16,234 bases of DNA, from the NCBI GenBank assembly GCA_900539115.1, contig UQAQ01000052.1:1-16234 (forward strand), written 5' to 3'. This document shows, piece by piece, positions 6,516 to 15,069 of this stretch; positions within the stretch are counted from its first letter, which is position 1, and each line of letters begins with the position of its first letter. Under the pieces are notes generated by a model. The model was given only the letters and a program-made list of their open reading frames with translations, ran no database searches and had not been told where the DNA came from. The stretch comes from an uncultured Roseburia sp. (GTDB lineage Bacteria; Bacillota; Clostridia; Lachnospirales; Lachnospiraceae). The position numbers and the translations under genes were made by a program.

Positions 6516-7739
6516 ATGAAATATATTACACGAGAGCTTGAACGCAAGTTCTTAAAACTCAATGATTTTTTTAAAGTTATCCTTGTTACAGGTGCAAGAC
6601 AGGTTGGGAAAACAACAATGTTAAAGCACTTGGCAGAGAGTGACAGGACTTATGTCACGATGGACAATACAATGACAAGAGCGCTTGCACAGTCTGACCC
6701 TGTGCTGTTCTTTCAGACCTATAAACCGCCGATTCTCATAGATGAAGTGCAAAAAGCACCGGAGCTGTTTGAGCAAATTAAGATAATTTGCGACGAGAGT
6801 GACGAAAAGGGTCTGATTTGGCTGACAGGCTCGCAGCAATATAATATGATGAAAAAGGTACGTGAGACCCTTGCCGGAAGAATTGGCATCCTGGAATTGT
6901 ACAGCTTATCCGCAAGAGAAAAGACAGGACTTGTGTTTGACACTGACTTGGACTTTTCCCTTGCCACCTTGCAGGCAAGGCAGCGAAAACTCCCGAAAAA
7001 TGATGTACTTCAAGTATTCAATCACATTTGGGAGGGCGGTATGCCTCAAGTACAGGGCGTGGATGATGAACTTCGACAGGAATATTTCAATTCTTACATT
7101 GACACCTACCTTATGCGCGATGTTACCGAGGCAGGCGGTATTACCGATACGGTTCGTTTTTGCAAATTCCTTGTGGGATGTGCTTCCCTTGTGTCAGAAC
7201 AGGTCAATTATTCAGCACTCGCTGAATCCGCCGATATTGCACCAAGTACAGCCAAAGCGTGGCTAAAAGTTCTTGTCGGACTGCACATTATCTATCTTTT
7301 AGTGCCTTATTCCAATAATGAACTCAAACGCCTTAGCAAAACACCGAAACTCTACTTCTGCGATACCGGCCTTTGTGCGTATCTTTCGATGTGGTTGACA
7401 CCGGACGCCCTACGCAATGGTGCTGCAAGTGGTCATTACTACGAGAACTATGTTGTTATGGAGCTTGTGAAAAACTACGTCTATGCCAAGTCCAAGGTAA
7501 ATCTCTCTTATTTCCGTGATTCCAATGCAAAAGAAATTGATGTGTTTATTGAGGAAAACAACGTCATTCATCCGCTTGAAATCAAAAAGAGTGCTGCGCC
7601 CGACCGGCGTGAGGTCAAAAAATACAGTGTAATCGATAAAGCTTCCTTGAACCGTGGCAGTGGCGGCATTATCTGTATGTGCGAGGAACCGATACCAATT
7701 GATTCGGATAACTGTTTTATACCGAGTAATCTCATTTAA
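6516..7739 (+). CDS. AAA_14 / DUF4143 family ATPase
   Basis: 407-residue cytoplasmic ATPase of the widespread AAA_14-DUF4143 family, whose role is not settled. The N-terminal AAA domain has Walker A GARQVGKTT (residues 26-34), Walker B ILIDEV (Asp76, Glu77) and sensor-like TGSQQ (104-108). A helical/winged linker about 225-265 (NYSALAESADIAPSTAKAWL) resembles an HTH. The C-terminal DUF4143 part carries NAKEIDVF and HPLEIKK (Glu340, Asp342, Glu355, Lys357), a PD-(D/E)XK-like arrangement, so a nuclease-like fold is plausible. The length is usual for the family. It stands alone between its own operator-bearing promoter and a hairpin terminator, and its codons look somewhat more GC-rich than the accessory genes before it, which suggests an independent transfer. 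Substrate and partner are unknown. Confidence 0.9.
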   Translation: MKYITRELERKFLKLNDFFKVILVTGARQVGKTTMLKHLAESDRTYVTMDNTMTRALAQSDPVLFFQTYKPPILIDEVQKAPELFEQIKIICDESDEKGLIWLTGSQQYNMMKKVRETLAGRIGILELYSLSAREKTGLVFDTDLDFSLATLQARQRKLPKNDVLQVFNHIWEGGMPQVQGVDDELRQEYFNSYIDTYLMRDVTEAGGITDTVRFCKFLVGCASLVSEQVNYSALAESADIAPSTAKAWLKVLVGLHIIYLLVPYSNNELKRLSKTPKLYFCDTGLCAYLSMWLTPDALRNGAASGHYYENYVVMELVKNYVYAKSKVNLSYFRDSNAKEIDVFIEENNVIHPLEIKKSAAPDRREVKKYSVIDKASLNRGSGGIICMCEEPIPIDSDNCFIPSNLI

Positions 7740-7747
7740 ACAATTAC

Positions 7748-7790
7748 AAATCCGCAACTTTTGCAAATTTTGCACAAACTGCGGATTTTT
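7748..7790 (+). terminator. Rho-independent terminator after the DUF4143 gene
   Basis: Stem AAATCCGCA (7748-7756) with TGCGGATTT (7780-7788), a 23-nt loop and a T run. It sits between convergent genes, and the A-rich 5' side would let it also stop the rlmD transcript from the other strand. Confidence 0.75.
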
Positions 7791-7806
7791 CCTTTAATTT
7801 TTCTGT

Positions 7807-9174
7807 TCAAACCTCTTTCCGTTGCAGCAAAACCACGGTTTCTATCCCGCGCGTCCAAGGGAACATGTCCACGCACTCTGCACGAAGCGGCTGGTAGCCT
7901 GCCTCTAAGATCATCTCCATATCACGCGCCAGACTGGTAGGCTTACAGGAAATATAGACGATCCGTTCTACGCCATACGCAAGGATTTTTCGGAGTGCTT
8001 TCGGATGAACGCCCTCACGAGGCGGATCTAAAACAATAAAATCCGGTTTTTCTTCAATGTCGTCCAAGGTTTTCAACACATCACCTGCGATAAATTCACA
8101 ATTGGAAAGATGATTTTCCTTTGCATTTTCACGAGCAGCAAAGACCGCTTCCTCGACGATCTCAACCCCGATTACTTTCTTAGCTACCGGCGCAAGAACT
8201 TGTGCTATCGTTCCGGTTCCGCTGTAAAGGTCATAAACGACGCCGCCATCAATCTCACCGATATATTCGCGCGCCTTCTCATACAATACTTCCGCACCGG
8301 CAGAATTTGTCTGGAAGAAAGAAAATGGTGATATTTTAAAACGAAGTCCCAGAATCTCTTCATAAAAATAATCTTTTCCGTATAAAATTTCCGTCGAATC
8401 TGCCTTGACCACATCCGATAATCCATCATTGATCATGTGAAGAATTCCTGCTATTTTACCGTCCGAATGTGCTGAAAGAAGGCGGTTTGTCCACTCTGAC
8501 AAATCTCTGTTTTCCTGTGATGTTGTCACCAGACAAACAAGAATTTCTCCGGTTTTTGCCGCATTTCTTACGAGCAGATGGCGCAGATATCCCTCATGTG
8601 ACATTTTATGGAAAAAAGTGCAGCCCTGCTCCGAAAAATATTCTCTTGTCAACGTAATGATCTGACGGATGTCATCTGACACGATCTGACAATGGTCTAC
8701 CGGCACGATATCATAAAAACTACCGCGTTTATGCAGACCCAGTGTCAATTCGCCGCCCTTTTCCTGATCGCCAAAAGAAAATTCCATTTTGTTGCGGTAT
8801 TCCCAGACAGACGGACTGGATACACAATTGTGAAGAGGCAGATCCGGGCAGACCTGTTCAAAAAGTTTCTGAACCTGCTGTAATTTCAAGTCGCGCTGTC
8901 CCTCATAAGACAAGGTCTGATACGAACATCCACCGCAAAATTCAAAATGCGGACAAGGCGGTGTCTGTGTCTCACTATCCGAAAGTTCCAACACTTCAAG
9001 AAGCTTTCCTTCTTTTTTATTTTTCTTATTTTTAGCAAGACGAAACCGGACTTTTTGTCCCGGCAATGTATTTTTTACCATTACTGTTTCCTCTTCCTTT
9101 TCAACCATTACTTTTCCTTTATTTGGAAACTTTAATTCGGTTACCATTCCCTCATAAATTTCATTCTTTTTCAT
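7807..9174 (-). CDS. rlmD: 23S rRNA (uracil-C5)-methyltransferase, RlmD type
   Basis: 455-residue SAM-dependent RNA m5U methyltransferase of the TrmA/RlmD/RlmCD family. The order is an N-terminal TRAM domain (about 5-60), then an Fe-S cluster motif CPHFEFCGGC with Cys74, Cys80 and Cys83 plus Cys162 (DHCQI), and SAM motif YDLYSGTGTIA (314-324). These are followed by DPPREGVHPK, the catalytic Cys410 in SCKPTSLARD and the general base Glu445 (RGIETV). All key residues are present. The ATG at 9174 has GTGGAG six nt upstream and overlaps the end of the MATE gene by 14 nt; the GTG at 9186 is inside that ribosome site. It is co-transcribed with the exporter. In Firmicutes members of this family modify U747 and/or U1939, so rlmCD would be an equally valid name; the exact target is not decidable here. 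Confidence 0.9.
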   Translation of the reverse strand: MKKNEIYEGMVTELKFPNKGKVMVEKEEETVMVKNTLPGQKVRFRLAKNKKNKKEGKLLEVLELSDSETQTPPCPHFEFCGGCSYQTLSYEGQRDLKLQQVQKLFEQVCPDLPLHNCVSSPSVWEYRNKMEFSFGDQEKGGELTLGLHKRGSFYDIVPVDHCQIVSDDIRQIITLTREYFSEQGCTFFHKMSHEGYLRHLLVRNAAKTGEILVCLVTTSQENRDLSEWTNRLLSAHSDGKIAGILHMINDGLSDVVKADSTEILYGKDYFYEEILGLRFKISPFSFFQTNSAGAEVLYEKAREYIGEIDGGVVYDLYSGTGTIAQVLAPVAKKVIGVEIVEEAVFAARENAKENHLSNCEFIAGDVLKTLDDIEEKPDFIVLDPPREGVHPKALRKILAYGVERIVYISCKPTSLARDMEMILEAGYQPLRAECVDMFPWTRGIETVVLLQRKEV

Positions 9175-10552
9175 TGATTTCTCCACTTTCTATTTTCATT
9201 TTTTCTTTCTGCGTTAATTCTCTCCACACAATGTGCAGCATTGTTAAGAAGCAGGCAAGTCCTCCGATGATATTGGAAATCGGTTCTGCCAGATATACTC
9301 CGTCCACTCCGAGATTCCACATGGTAGGAAGCCATAATGTCAGCGGTACGACGATAATCACCTTCCGCAAAAGCGAAAAGAATATTGCCTGCTTCGATTT
9401 TCCCAGAGCCACAAACGTAGACTGTCCGGAAAACTGAAATGCCATAAAAAAGAAGCCGAAAAAATAAAGTTTCAATGCTTCTCTTCCGGGTACCAGCATG
9501 GCCGCACTGTCACTGAACATTTTGATGAAAATGTCCGGGAAGATCATGATACACGCCCACACAAAAGTCGTATAGGCAAAGCCAATAATCGCAGTAAATC
9601 GGATTGCCTGTTTTACCCGCCGGTATTCTCCTGCGCCATAATTAAACCCGAGCACCGGCTGCGCTCCATTGGTGATTCCGACGATTGCAATATTTACGAT
9701 TTCACGAACGGAATTTAATATTGTCATCACACCGATATACAGATCTCCTCCATAAGCTCCGATCGTAATATTGCACACGATCTGGACAAGGCTGTTCGTC
9801 ACTGCCATAATAAATCCTGACAATCCGAGACTCGTAATCCGTCCGACAAGTTTTCGTTTTAATTTCATATATTTTCCGGAAATCCGATATAACGTTTTAT
9901 TTCCATGAAAAAAACGAAGGACAAGGATCATGGATACAAACTGTGAGATCACTGTAGCAATCGCTGCGCCTTTTACCCCCATATTCAACGCGAAGATAAA
10001 AAGCGGATCCAAAGCAATGTTGATTACAGCTCCACAGATTACGACAAGCATTCCCGTTTTCGGGAACCCTTCTGCGCTGATAAAGGAATTCATCCCCGTT
10101 CCAATCATCAAAAACAACGTTCCTGCCAGATAAATTGTCAAGTAGTCATTGGCAAACGGATACGTCACATCACTCGCACCAAACAAATATAAAATCGGGC
10201 GTTTCCATCCGTATCCCACGGCCATGAGCACAAATGCCGTGATGACCAGCATCGTAAATGTATTATTTAATATATATGAGGCCTTCTTTTCATCGCCCTC
10301 ACCTCTTGCGATGGAAAAAAGCGGCGCACCGCCCATAGAAAACAAATTGGTAAATGCAGCAATCATGGAAATAATCGGGAACACCAATCCCACTCCGGTA
10401 AGTGCTTCTCCCTGCGTTCCCGGAAGATGTCCGATATAAATACGATCGACCACATTATATAACAATTGTATCAGCTGGGCTATTGTCAACGGTACTGCCT
10501 GCATCAGAATATGACGGCAGACATTTCCCTTTGAAAAGTCATTCTCTATCAT
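9161..10552 (-). CDS. MATE family efflux transporter
   Basis: 463-residue integral membrane protein of the multidrug and toxic compound extrusion family, with about twelve hydrophobic helices in two homologous halves. The N-terminus (AVPLTIAQLIQLLYNVVDRIYIG) and the following GVGLVFPI segment are typical of MatE proteins. The second half begins about residue 235 (LGLSGFIMAVTNSLVQIV) and contains GITNGAQPVLGFNYGAG, a hallmark loop. It would export cationic or other organic compounds using a sodium or proton gradient; substrates cannot be predicted. The ATG at 10552 follows AGGGGA. A promoter with perfect TATAAT is at 10584-10612. The 3' end overlaps rlmD, so the pair is one operon. Full length, no defects. 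Confidence 0.92.
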   Translation of the reverse strand: MIENDFSKGNVCRHILMQAVPLTIAQLIQLLYNVVDRIYIGHLPGTQGEALTGVGLVFPIISMIAAFTNLFSMGGAPLFSIARGEGDEKKASYILNNTFTMLVITAFVLMAVGYGWKRPILYLFGASDVTYPFANDYLTIYLAGTLFLMIGTGMNSFISAEGFPKTGMLVVICGAVINIALDPLFIFALNMGVKGAAIATVISQFVSMILVLRFFHGNKTLYRISGKYMKLKRKLVGRITSLGLSGFIMAVTNSLVQIVCNITIGAYGGDLYIGVMTILNSVREIVNIAIVGITNGAQPVLGFNYGAGEYRRVKQAIRFTAIIGFAYTTFVWACIMIFPDIFIKMFSDSAAMLVPGREALKLYFFGFFFMAFQFSGQSTFVALGKSKQAIFFSLLRKVIIVVPLTLWLPTMWNLGVDGVYLAEPISNIIGGLACFLTMLHIVWRELTQKEKMKIESGEINEKE

Positions 10553-10583
10553 GATTTCCCCTGCCTTTCAACGATTAAAAACC

Positions 10584-10612
10584 ATTATACTACAAAAATA
10601 CACTTTTTACAA
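10584..10612 (-). promoter_or_regulatory. Sigma-A promoter for the MATE-rlmD operon
   Basis: On the minus strand, TTGTAA (10607-10612), a 17-bp spacer and TATAAT (10584-10589), 31 nt upstream of the start codon. Divergent with the DUF1836 gene promoter. Confidence 0.7.
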
Positions 10613-10629
10613 ACCGGAATCGCTTCTAT

Positions 10630-10658
10630 TTGCTTTTTTCAAAAAATTGCGTTATAAT
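10630..10658 (+). promoter_or_regulatory. Sigma-A promoter for the DUF1836 gene
   Basis: TTGCTT (10630-10635), 17 bp and TATAAT (10653-10658). The -10 box is perfect and the -35 is weak (3 of 6). Confidence 0.55.
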
Positions 10659-10708
10659 GTTTTTTATAACTTCAATTTCAGACACCATTTATTTTTATGG
10701 AGGACATT

Positions 10709-11317
10709 ATGAAAAAAAACAATGAAGAAAGCATCATGGACATTATAAGCAAACTCCGTGATATTGACTATATTAACCCGGAAGACATTCCGAACATTGA
10801 TCTGTATATGGATCAGGTAACGACATTTATGGATGCCCGCCTTGCTTCCTGCAAGCGCTCCGACGACGACAAGATCCTGACAAAAACCATGATCAATAAC
10901 TACACCAAAAACAATCTTCTTCCGCCACCGGAAAAGAAGAAGTATTCCAAGGAGCATATGTTCCTTTTGATCTTTTTGTACTATTTTAAAAATGTTTTGT
11001 CGATCAGCGATATTCAGAAAATCTTTGCCCCATTGACAGAGATGTTTTTTGGGGGAAAATCCGATGACATTTCACTGGAAGATATTTACAAAGAAATTTT
11101 TACAATGGAAAAAGAATTGACAAACAATCTTACCAAAGATGTTGTACGCCGCTTCCGCAGTTCGCAGGAGATTTTTTCTGAAGTGACCGACGAAGCAGAA
11201 TCAGACTATCTTTCCCGCTTTGCCTACATATGTATGCTGAGTTTCGACGTTTACATTAAAAAGCAGCTGATTGAACGAATCATTGATGAAACACTTGAAG
11301 ATCCCGGTAAAAAATAA
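10709..11317 (+). CDS. DUF1836 domain-containing protein
   Basis: 202-residue protein of the Firmicute family DUF1836, function not established. The typical core is visible: LTKTMINNYTKNNLLPPPEKKKYSKEHM in two adjoining segments, then a hydrophobic stretch LLIFLYYFKNVLSISDIQKIF, which together look like a MerR/HTH-like DNA-binding unit (about residues 50-105). The C-terminal half is charged and helical. No signal peptide; probably cytoplasmic. I start at the ATG at 10709 because GGAGG ends 5 nt before it; the ATG at 10697 lies upstream of that site and would lengthen the protein by four residues. It is monocistronic, with its own promoter and a strong terminator (11329-11353), and is divergent from the MATE-rlmD operon. 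Confidence 0.85.
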   Translation: MKKNNEESIMDIISKLRDIDYINPEDIPNIDLYMDQVTTFMDARLASCKRSDDDKILTKTMINNYTKNNLLPPPEKKKYSKEHMFLLIFLYYFKNVLSISDIQKIFAPLTEMFFGGKSDDISLEDIYKEIFTMEKELTNNLTKDVVRRFRSSQEIFSEVTDEAESDYLSRFAYICMLSFDVYIKKQLIERIIDETLEDPGKK

Positions 11318-11328
11318 TAAATATACGG

Positions 11329-11353
11329 AATGCGCCATCACGGCGCATTTTTT
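11329..11353 (+). terminator. Rho-independent terminator after the DUF1836 gene
   Basis: Perfect 8-bp stem AATGCGCC (11329-11336) with GGCGCATT (11342-11349), a 5-nt loop and a T run to 11353. Convergent with the PHP gene, whose stop codon overlaps the T run; possibly used from both sides. Confidence 0.85.
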
Positions 11354-12086
11354 ATTGCTCTGTTTCTCTTCTTTTCTTCAATGCCGTTTTCAGTTTTTCC
11401 ACCGAAGTATTTACAATTAATTCCAGCGGAAAATTCACTTCACACAAAAGTGCATCGGCATATTCAAAATTCAAGATATCTTCCTCCACGTGGGCATCGC
11501 TGCTGACCACGACCGGAACTTCATAGTTTTCGCACATGCGCAGAATTTCCTTATCGGCTTCTTTTGCATTCTTTCGAAAACTTTTCGGCGAAAGCGACGC
11601 ATTATTCAGTTCGATCAATGTTCCGTAATATTTCGCCTCTCGGATCACCGTTTCGTAATCCACCTCATACCGCACGTCATCCGGATGTCCGAGAATATCC
11701 ACATACGGATTGTGGATGGCTCCCAGATACGCATTCGTATTTTCTTCCCGGGTTCCGGACTTAATACACGGAGTGTGCAGACTTGCGATTACAATATCCA
11801 TCTGCTTTAAAACCGCTTCCTCCATATCCAGGTTTCCTTCATAATCCACAATATTTGCCTCCACACCAAGCAAAAGCGGCAATCCGTATTTTTCTCTCCT
11901 CGCCACTTTCAAATTCAAAAAATGAAGCGGGCCGCTCGAATACGGCATCGCCGGCGCATGATCCGTAATTCCCAGTAACTGCAGCCCTTTTTCCTTGGCA
12001 GCATACGCCATTTCATTCATTGTATTGTAAGCATGCCCGCTTGCATAGGTGTGTGTATGCAGATCCAGCACATAAATATCTCGCAT
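11352..12086 (-). CDS. PHP-family phosphoesterase, YcdX-like
   Basis: 244-residue polymerase-and-histidinol-phosphatase domain protein. The metal ligands of the YcdX-like trinuclear-zinc subgroup are all visible: His10 and His12 (LHTHTYAS), His18, His43 (GITDH), Glu76 (GVEAN), His104 (SLHT), His134 (LGHPDD), and Asp197 and His199 (SSDAH). It is predicted to hydrolyse phosphoesters in the cytoplasm, with physiological substrate unknown; histidinol phosphate and nucleic acid ends are family possibilities. Length is normal. The ATG at 12086 has AAGGAAG upstream at long spacing. I could not find a convincing -35/-10 pair before it. The gene is monocistronic and ends at a terminator shared with the convergent DUF1836 gene. 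Confidence 0.88.
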   Translation of the reverse strand: MRDIYVLDLHTHTYASGHAYNTMNEMAYAAKEKGLQLLGITDHAPAMPYSSGPLHFLNLKVARREKYGLPLLLGVEANIVDYEGNLDMEEAVLKQMDIVIASLHTPCIKSGTREENTNAYLGAIHNPYVDILGHPDDVRYEVDYETVIREAKYYGTLIELNNASLSPKSFRKNAKEADKEILRMCENYEVPVVVSSDAHVEEDILNFEYADALLCEVNFPLELIVNTSVEKLKTALKKRRETEQ

Positions 12087-12223
12087 TGTCTATTTTTACT
12101 TCCTTTCTGGCAGCCATTCAAGACTGTATCCTTGTTCTGTTTAAATCATAACACATTTTATCAGAAAAATCATCTGCCAAATCCTTTGTCCCAGTATTGA
12201 CCAAGAAAACTCTACAACACCCC

Positions 12224-12252
12224 TTGCAATCCTCTATTAAGTATGATAGAAT
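12224..12252 (+). promoter_or_regulatory. Sigma-A promoter for pcrA
   Basis: TTGCAA (12224-12229), 17 bp and TAGAAT (12247-12252), 38 nt ahead of the pcrA start, with ribosome site AAAGGATG. Confidence 0.65.
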
Positions 12253-12290
12253 GAACACATGTTTGTATCAGATAGAAAGGATGACGTAAC

Positions 12291-14579
12291 ATGACAGATA
12301 TACTTGCAAACTTAAACCCTATGCAGAAAAAAGCCGTTTTACATAATGAAGGACCCCTTTTGATCTTAGCCGGAGCCGGTTCCGGGAAGACCCGCGTGCT
12401 GACGCACCGCATCGCATATCTTATTGAAGAATACGGCGTTGCCCCTTACCAGATTCTGGCACTTACCTTTACAAATAAAGCTGCCAATGAAATGCGGGAA
12501 CGCGTCGACCGCATTGTTTCTTATGGAGCGGAATCCATCTGGGTAAGCACATTTCACTCTACCTGTGTCCGGATTTTGCGCCGTTTTATTGATCATCTTG
12601 GCTACGACCGCAGTTTTACGATTTACGACTCTGACGACCAAAAAAGTTTGATGAAGGATATCTGCAAACATTTAAATATAGATACGAAAAAATACAAAGA
12701 AAAAACCTTTCTCAACGCCATTTCTTCGGCAAAAAATGAGTTACAAACGCCGGATCAATACGCCGCCGAAGTGGCAAAGGAATACAATAAAAAAATATTC
12801 GGTTCGGTTTACAGAGAATACCAGCGGCGCTTACAGCAAAATAATGCGCTTGATTTTGATGACCTCATCATGAAAACCGTAGAATTGTTTCAAAAAGAAC
12901 CGGAAGTTCTTCGCCAGTATCAGGAACGCTTCCGCTATCTCCTTGTGGATGAGTACCAGGATACGAACACGGCTCAGTTTACACTGCTCAGCCTTCTCGC
13001 CTCCCGTTACCGGAATTTGTGTGTTGTCGGCGATGATGACCAGTCCATCTACAAATTCCGTGGTGCCAATATTATGAATATTCTGAACTTTGAAAAGGTA
13101 TTTCCACAAGCGGAAGTCATCCGTCTTGAGCAGAACTACCGCTCCACAAAACGGATTCTGGAAGCCGCCAATGAAGTGATCCGCCACAATGCTTCCCGAA
13201 AGGCCAAAACACTGTGGACAGATCAGGAAGAAGGCGAGCCGATCCGTTATGTGCAGTTTGGCAATGAATACGAAGAAGCCGCCGGTATTGCCGGAGATAT
13301 TGCGGAAAAAGTAAGAGATCAGAAAGCTTCTTATTCCGATTTTGCGGTCCTTTACCGAACGAATGCCCAGTCACGTGTATTTGAGGAAAAACTGGTACAG
13401 GAAAGCATTCCTTACCGCATCGTGGGCGCGATCAACTTCTACTCCCGTAAGGAAATTAAAGATATTTTATGTTACTTGAAAACGATCAACAATCCTGCGG
13501 ATGACATCGCTGTCAAACGAATTATCAATGTACCGAAACGCGGTATCGGTGCCACGACGATCCAGCGTATCACAAATTATGCAATTGACAATGATATGAG
13601 TTTCTATGAGGCTCTTACGCAGGCAGATTACATTGACGGCTGTGGACGTGCTGCGACAAAGATTTTTTCCTTTGTCACATTGATTGAACGGCTTCGCCAT
13701 GCCCTGGATGACGATGAACTGACTCTGACAGAATTGATGGATGAAATTTTTGAAGCGACCGGGTATGTCAAAGATCTGGAAGCCGAGGAAACCGTAGAAG
13801 CCAATGCTCGTCTTGAAAACCTGGATGCTTTGGTAAACAAAGTCGCACAGTATCAGACAGACTGTGAGGAAGAAACTTCCGATGAAGCCGCTTCTCTGAA
13901 CGGACTTCTTGAAAATATCGCCTTAGTCGCTGATATTGACACCGTAGAAGACGATACCGAGCAGGTCCTTTTGATGACGATTCACAGCGCTAAAGGACTG
14001 GAATTTCCAAATGTATACGTCTGTGGTATGGAAGAAAATGTATTTCCAAGTGCCATGGCTCTCTACGATCTCTCCGATGATGAGATTGAAGAAGAACGCC
14101 GTCTGTGCTACGTGGCGATTACCCGTGCCATGAAAAATCTGACACTGACTTGTGCAATGCAGCGCATGAAAAACGGCCAGCCAAATTTCAACTTTCCTTC
14201 CCGCTTTATCAGCGAGATCCCTCGTTATCTGCTAAAGCAGACACAGGGTGTCGACACACGGCCGCGTGCGAACTCACGCCCTTCGATCGACCGCACTGCC
14301 ACATTAGACGACATTTTCTCGCCGGCAAAAATATACTCCAAAGGGTCAAAAAATCCATTCGCGGGAAATCCTTATATCCAAAAAGGAGTAAAGAAACCGG
14401 AGACAAACGGCACTCCGGATTACGGTGAAGGCGATTCCGTTTATCATATCAAATTTGGCAATGGTATCGTCCGCTCTTTGAAGCCTCTTGGCTCAGACTA
14501 CGAAGTTGTTGTTGACTTTGATACCATGGGGCAGCGCAAACTTCGTGCTTCGTTTGCCAAATTACTAAAGATCAAGTAA
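12291..14579 (+). CDS. pcrA: ATP-dependent DNA helicase PcrA (UvrD/Rep superfamily 1A)
   Basis: 762-residue 3'-5' DNA helicase acting in nucleotide excision repair, replication-fork maintenance and removal of recombinase or RNA polymerase. All SF1A motifs are present: Q motif LNPMQKKAV (8-16), Walker A AGAGSGKT (27-34), Ia LTFTNKAANEM, Walker B VDEYQD (219-224), III GDDDQSIYKFRGA (247-259), IV EQNYRS, V TIHSAKGLEFP and VI EERRLCYVAITRA. The C-terminal tail (about 715-762: GDSVYHIKFGNGIVRSL, then VVDFDTMGQRKL) is the Tudor-like module that binds RNA polymerase in Firmicute PcrA. Usual length, no defects. It has its own promoter; the ligase gene often found beside pcrA is not adjacent here. Its TAA stop is part of the terminal inverted repeat of the repeat element at 14576-14619. 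Confidence 0.97.
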   Translation: MTDILANLNPMQKKAVLHNEGPLLILAGAGSGKTRVLTHRIAYLIEEYGVAPYQILALTFTNKAANEMRERVDRIVSYGAESIWVSTFHSTCVRILRRFIDHLGYDRSFTIYDSDDQKSLMKDICKHLNIDTKKYKEKTFLNAISSAKNELQTPDQYAAEVAKEYNKKIFGSVYREYQRRLQQNNALDFDDLIMKTVELFQKEPEVLRQYQERFRYLLVDEYQDTNTAQFTLLSLLASRYRNLCVVGDDDQSIYKFRGANIMNILNFEKVFPQAEVIRLEQNYRSTKRILEAANEVIRHNASRKAKTLWTDQEEGEPIRYVQFGNEYEEAAGIAGDIAEKVRDQKASYSDFAVLYRTNAQSRVFEEKLVQESIPYRIVGAINFYSRKEIKDILCYLKTINNPADDIAVKRIINVPKRGIGATTIQRITNYAIDNDMSFYEALTQADYIDGCGRAATKIFSFVTLIERLRHALDDDELTLTELMDEIFEATGYVKDLEAEETVEANARLENLDALVNKVAQYQTDCEEETSDEAASLNGLLENIALVADIDTVEDDTEQVLLMTIHSAKGLEFPNVYVCGMEENVFPSAMALYDLSDDEIEEERRLCYVAITRAMKNLTLTCAMQRMKNGQPNFNFPSRFISEIPRYLLKQTQGVDTRPRANSRPSIDRTATLDDIFSPAKIYSKGSKNPFAGNPYIQKGVKKPETNGTPDYGEGDSVYHIKFGNGIVRSLKPLGSDYEVVVDFDTMGQRKLRASFAKLLKIK

Positions 14580-14619
14580 CTATTCAGGCCCCCTTCCATA
14601 CATTGATCCTGAATAGTTA
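14576..14619 (-). repeat. Short copy of a hairpin repeat family (deletion derivative, MITE-like)
   Basis: Inverted repeat GTAACTATTCAGG (14576-14588) with CCTGAATAGTTA (14608-14619) around 19 nt. The inner TTCCATACATTG next to ATCC matches the left end of the 195-nt element at 15070-15264 read in reverse, with one base difference, and the CCCCC at the other side matches its right end. It is therefore an internally deleted copy in opposite orientation. The stem could also act on the pcrA mRNA 3' end, although no T run follows. Confidence 0.8.
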
Positions 14620-14660
14620 TGAAAAAAAATGAAAATCTACTAGTATATTTTGCGCGGATA

Positions 14661-14669
14661 TGCTATACT
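14661..14669 (+). promoter_or_regulatory. Extended -10 promoter for the acidic-tail membrane protein
   Basis: TGC followed directly by TATACT (14664-14669), an extended -10 element. The -35 at 17-bp distance is poor (TAGTAT). Confidence 0.5.
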
Positions 14670-14719
14670 AATACAAAAGGATATAAAACACAACTTTTCA
14701 GGAAAGGATGGTAGTGATT

Positions 14720-14995
14720 ATGTGTGAAAAATTTGATGACATTATGAATAAGGCAAAAATCAGTCAGCTTATTTCAAAAAATAAAGCAGAGGAAGAAAAA
14801 AAATCCTGCATTTTGTGGGTGCTTGCTATTATCGGAGCGGTTGCTTCCGTAGCAGCGATTGCTTATGCTGTATACCGTCATATGACACCTCGTTATTTAG
14901 ATGATTTTGATGGTGATTTTGATTATGACGAATTTGACGATGATTTCGACGACGATGACGATGTTGACGTTTATGTGAAATCATCCGATAAGTAA
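14720..14995 (+). CDS. Small single-pass membrane protein with acidic tail
   Basis: 91-residue protein I do not recognise as a named family. The N-terminal 29 residues are charged and helical (MCEKFDDIMNKAKISQLISK onward). One hydrophobic helix follows (about 30-52: ILWVLAIIGAVASVAAIAYAV) and then a strongly acidic tail (61-83) with 15 Asp and one Glu in 23 residues interspersed with aromatic residues. With no signal peptide and positive residues after the helix (RHMTPR), topology is uncertain. The tail might bind cations or a basic partner. I prefer the ATG at 14720; the ATG at 14708 adds four residues and lies inside AAAGGATGG. The gene is monocistronic, with an extended -10 promoter and a strong terminator, and sits between two copies of a hairpin repeat. 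No function is proposed. Confidence 0.75.
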   Translation: MCEKFDDIMNKAKISQLISKNKAEEEKKSCILWVLAIIGAVASVAAIAYAVYRHMTPRYLDDFDGDFDYDEFDDDFDDDDDVDVYVKSSDK

Positions 14996-15018
14996 AATCT
15001 AATTTTGAGTTTTTTAAA

Positions 15019-15060
15019 GGCAGTTATCATAGCGATATGACAACTGCCCTTTTTATTTTT
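15019..15060 (+). terminator. Rho-independent terminator after the acidic-tail gene
   Basis: Stem GGCAGTTATCATA with TATGACAACTGCC (15019-15048, one mismatch, 4-nt loop) followed by a T-rich run to 15060. Confidence 0.85.
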
Positions 15061-15069
15061 ATTATTCAT

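Noticed and set aside
12087..12223. Promoter of the PHP gene
   Set aside because: TTGGCA and TAAAAT occur on the minus strand but only 14 bp apart, so I could not support a promoter.
14576..14619. Simple rho-independent terminator of pcrA
   Set aside because: The stem is not followed by a T run (GTTATGAAAA) and its sequence recurs in the 195-nt element, so a repeat-family copy explains it better.
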